From: Rhodobacteraceae bacterium UBA2553
Lineage (GTDB): Bacteria; Pseudomonadota; Alphaproteobacteria; Rhodobacterales; Rhodobacteraceae
Direction: 5' to 3'
DNA: 5,442 nt
NCBI GenBank assembly: GCA_002340515.1
Contig: DDMF01000101.1
Coordinates: forward strand, 1-5,442
Shown here one piece after another: positions 5,390 to 5,442 of this stretch. The position numbers were made by a program, and so were the translations under genes. The stretch's first letter is position 1. Each line of letters begins with the position of its first letter. The notes below the pieces were generated by a model, which was not told the origin of the DNA, made no database searches, and was given only the letters and a program-made list of their open reading frames with translations.

Positions 5390-5442
5390 TAAAAGGCGTT
5401 CGGCCACCGCGTAGACATCATCCAGATGGGCGTTCACGGCGG
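5366..5442 (-). CDS. C-terminal end of an unidentified upstream gene (5' part outside the window)
   Basis: The minus frame is open from the window edge to TAA at 5368-5366, giving 24 complete codons that read AVNAHLDDVYAVAE then RLLGDASDRP. Codon use (GCC, GTG, CTG, CGC) matches the thi genes, and the charged, hydrophilic tail looks like a helical protein end. The family cannot be recognised from so little. It is co-directional with the operon; the TAA lies about 80 bases before the aptamer. A plus-strand gene starting at ATG 5427 is less likely because no ribosome-binding site precedes it. Confidence 0.5.
   Translation of the reverse strand, partial: AVNAHLDDVYAVAERLLGDASDRP

Noticed and set aside
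1..5442. Mobile elements, CRISPR, toxin-antitoxin, phage or other defence genes
   Set aside because: Every coding stretch is accounted for by thiamine genes plus one short unidentified gene end. No transposase, repeat-spacer array or terminal inverted repeats were seen. The window looks like a conserved metabolic locus, not a new system.

Overview
The window is a thiamine (vitamin B1) biosynthesis operon read entirely on the minus strand. Its gene content, a glycine-oxidase (ThiO) thiazole branch, a long proteobacterial ThiC, a ThiE with the motif MKWAPQG, and moderately high GC suggest an aerobic alphaproteobacterium, most likely Rhodobacterales (roseobacter type). That assignment rests on recognised protein style, not on a search.

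Layout in the direction of transcription, from high to low coordinates: the C-terminal end of an unidentified upstream gene (5442-5366); a short intergenic stretch with a weak promoter candidate (about 5318-5290); a TPP riboswitch aptamer (about 5286-5178); a leader that probably acts as expression platform (5177-5064); thiC (5063-3252); thiO (3255-2287); thiS (2318-2109); thiG (2105-1338); thiE (1338-745); a 100-base AT-richer gap; and thiD (644-1), which runs off the window edge. From thiC to thiE the genes overlap or nearly touch (ATGA, a 32-base overlap, 3 bases apart, TAATG), so they are almost certainly one translationally coupled transcript. The gap before thiD is the only break in this packing.

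The products fit together. ThiC makes HMP-P from the purine intermediate AIR, and ThiD phosphorylates it to HMP-PP. ThiO oxidises glycine to the imine, ThiS carries sulfur as a C-terminal thiocarboxylate, and ThiG joins imine, sulfur and deoxyxylulose phosphate into the thiazole. ThiE couples the two halves to thiamine phosphate. The riboswitch shuts the operon down when TPP is plentiful. ThiF (ThiS adenylation) and ThiL (TMP kinase) are not in the window.

There is no mobile element, CRISPR array, tRNA, rRNA or clearly novel system here. The points worth a second look are in the RNA leader (a near-repeat of aptamer sequence, competing partners for the P1 strand, and GAGG/CCUC elements around the thiC ribosome-binding site), the dual-use thiS stop region that is also the thiG ribosome-binding site, and the divergent, separated thiD.
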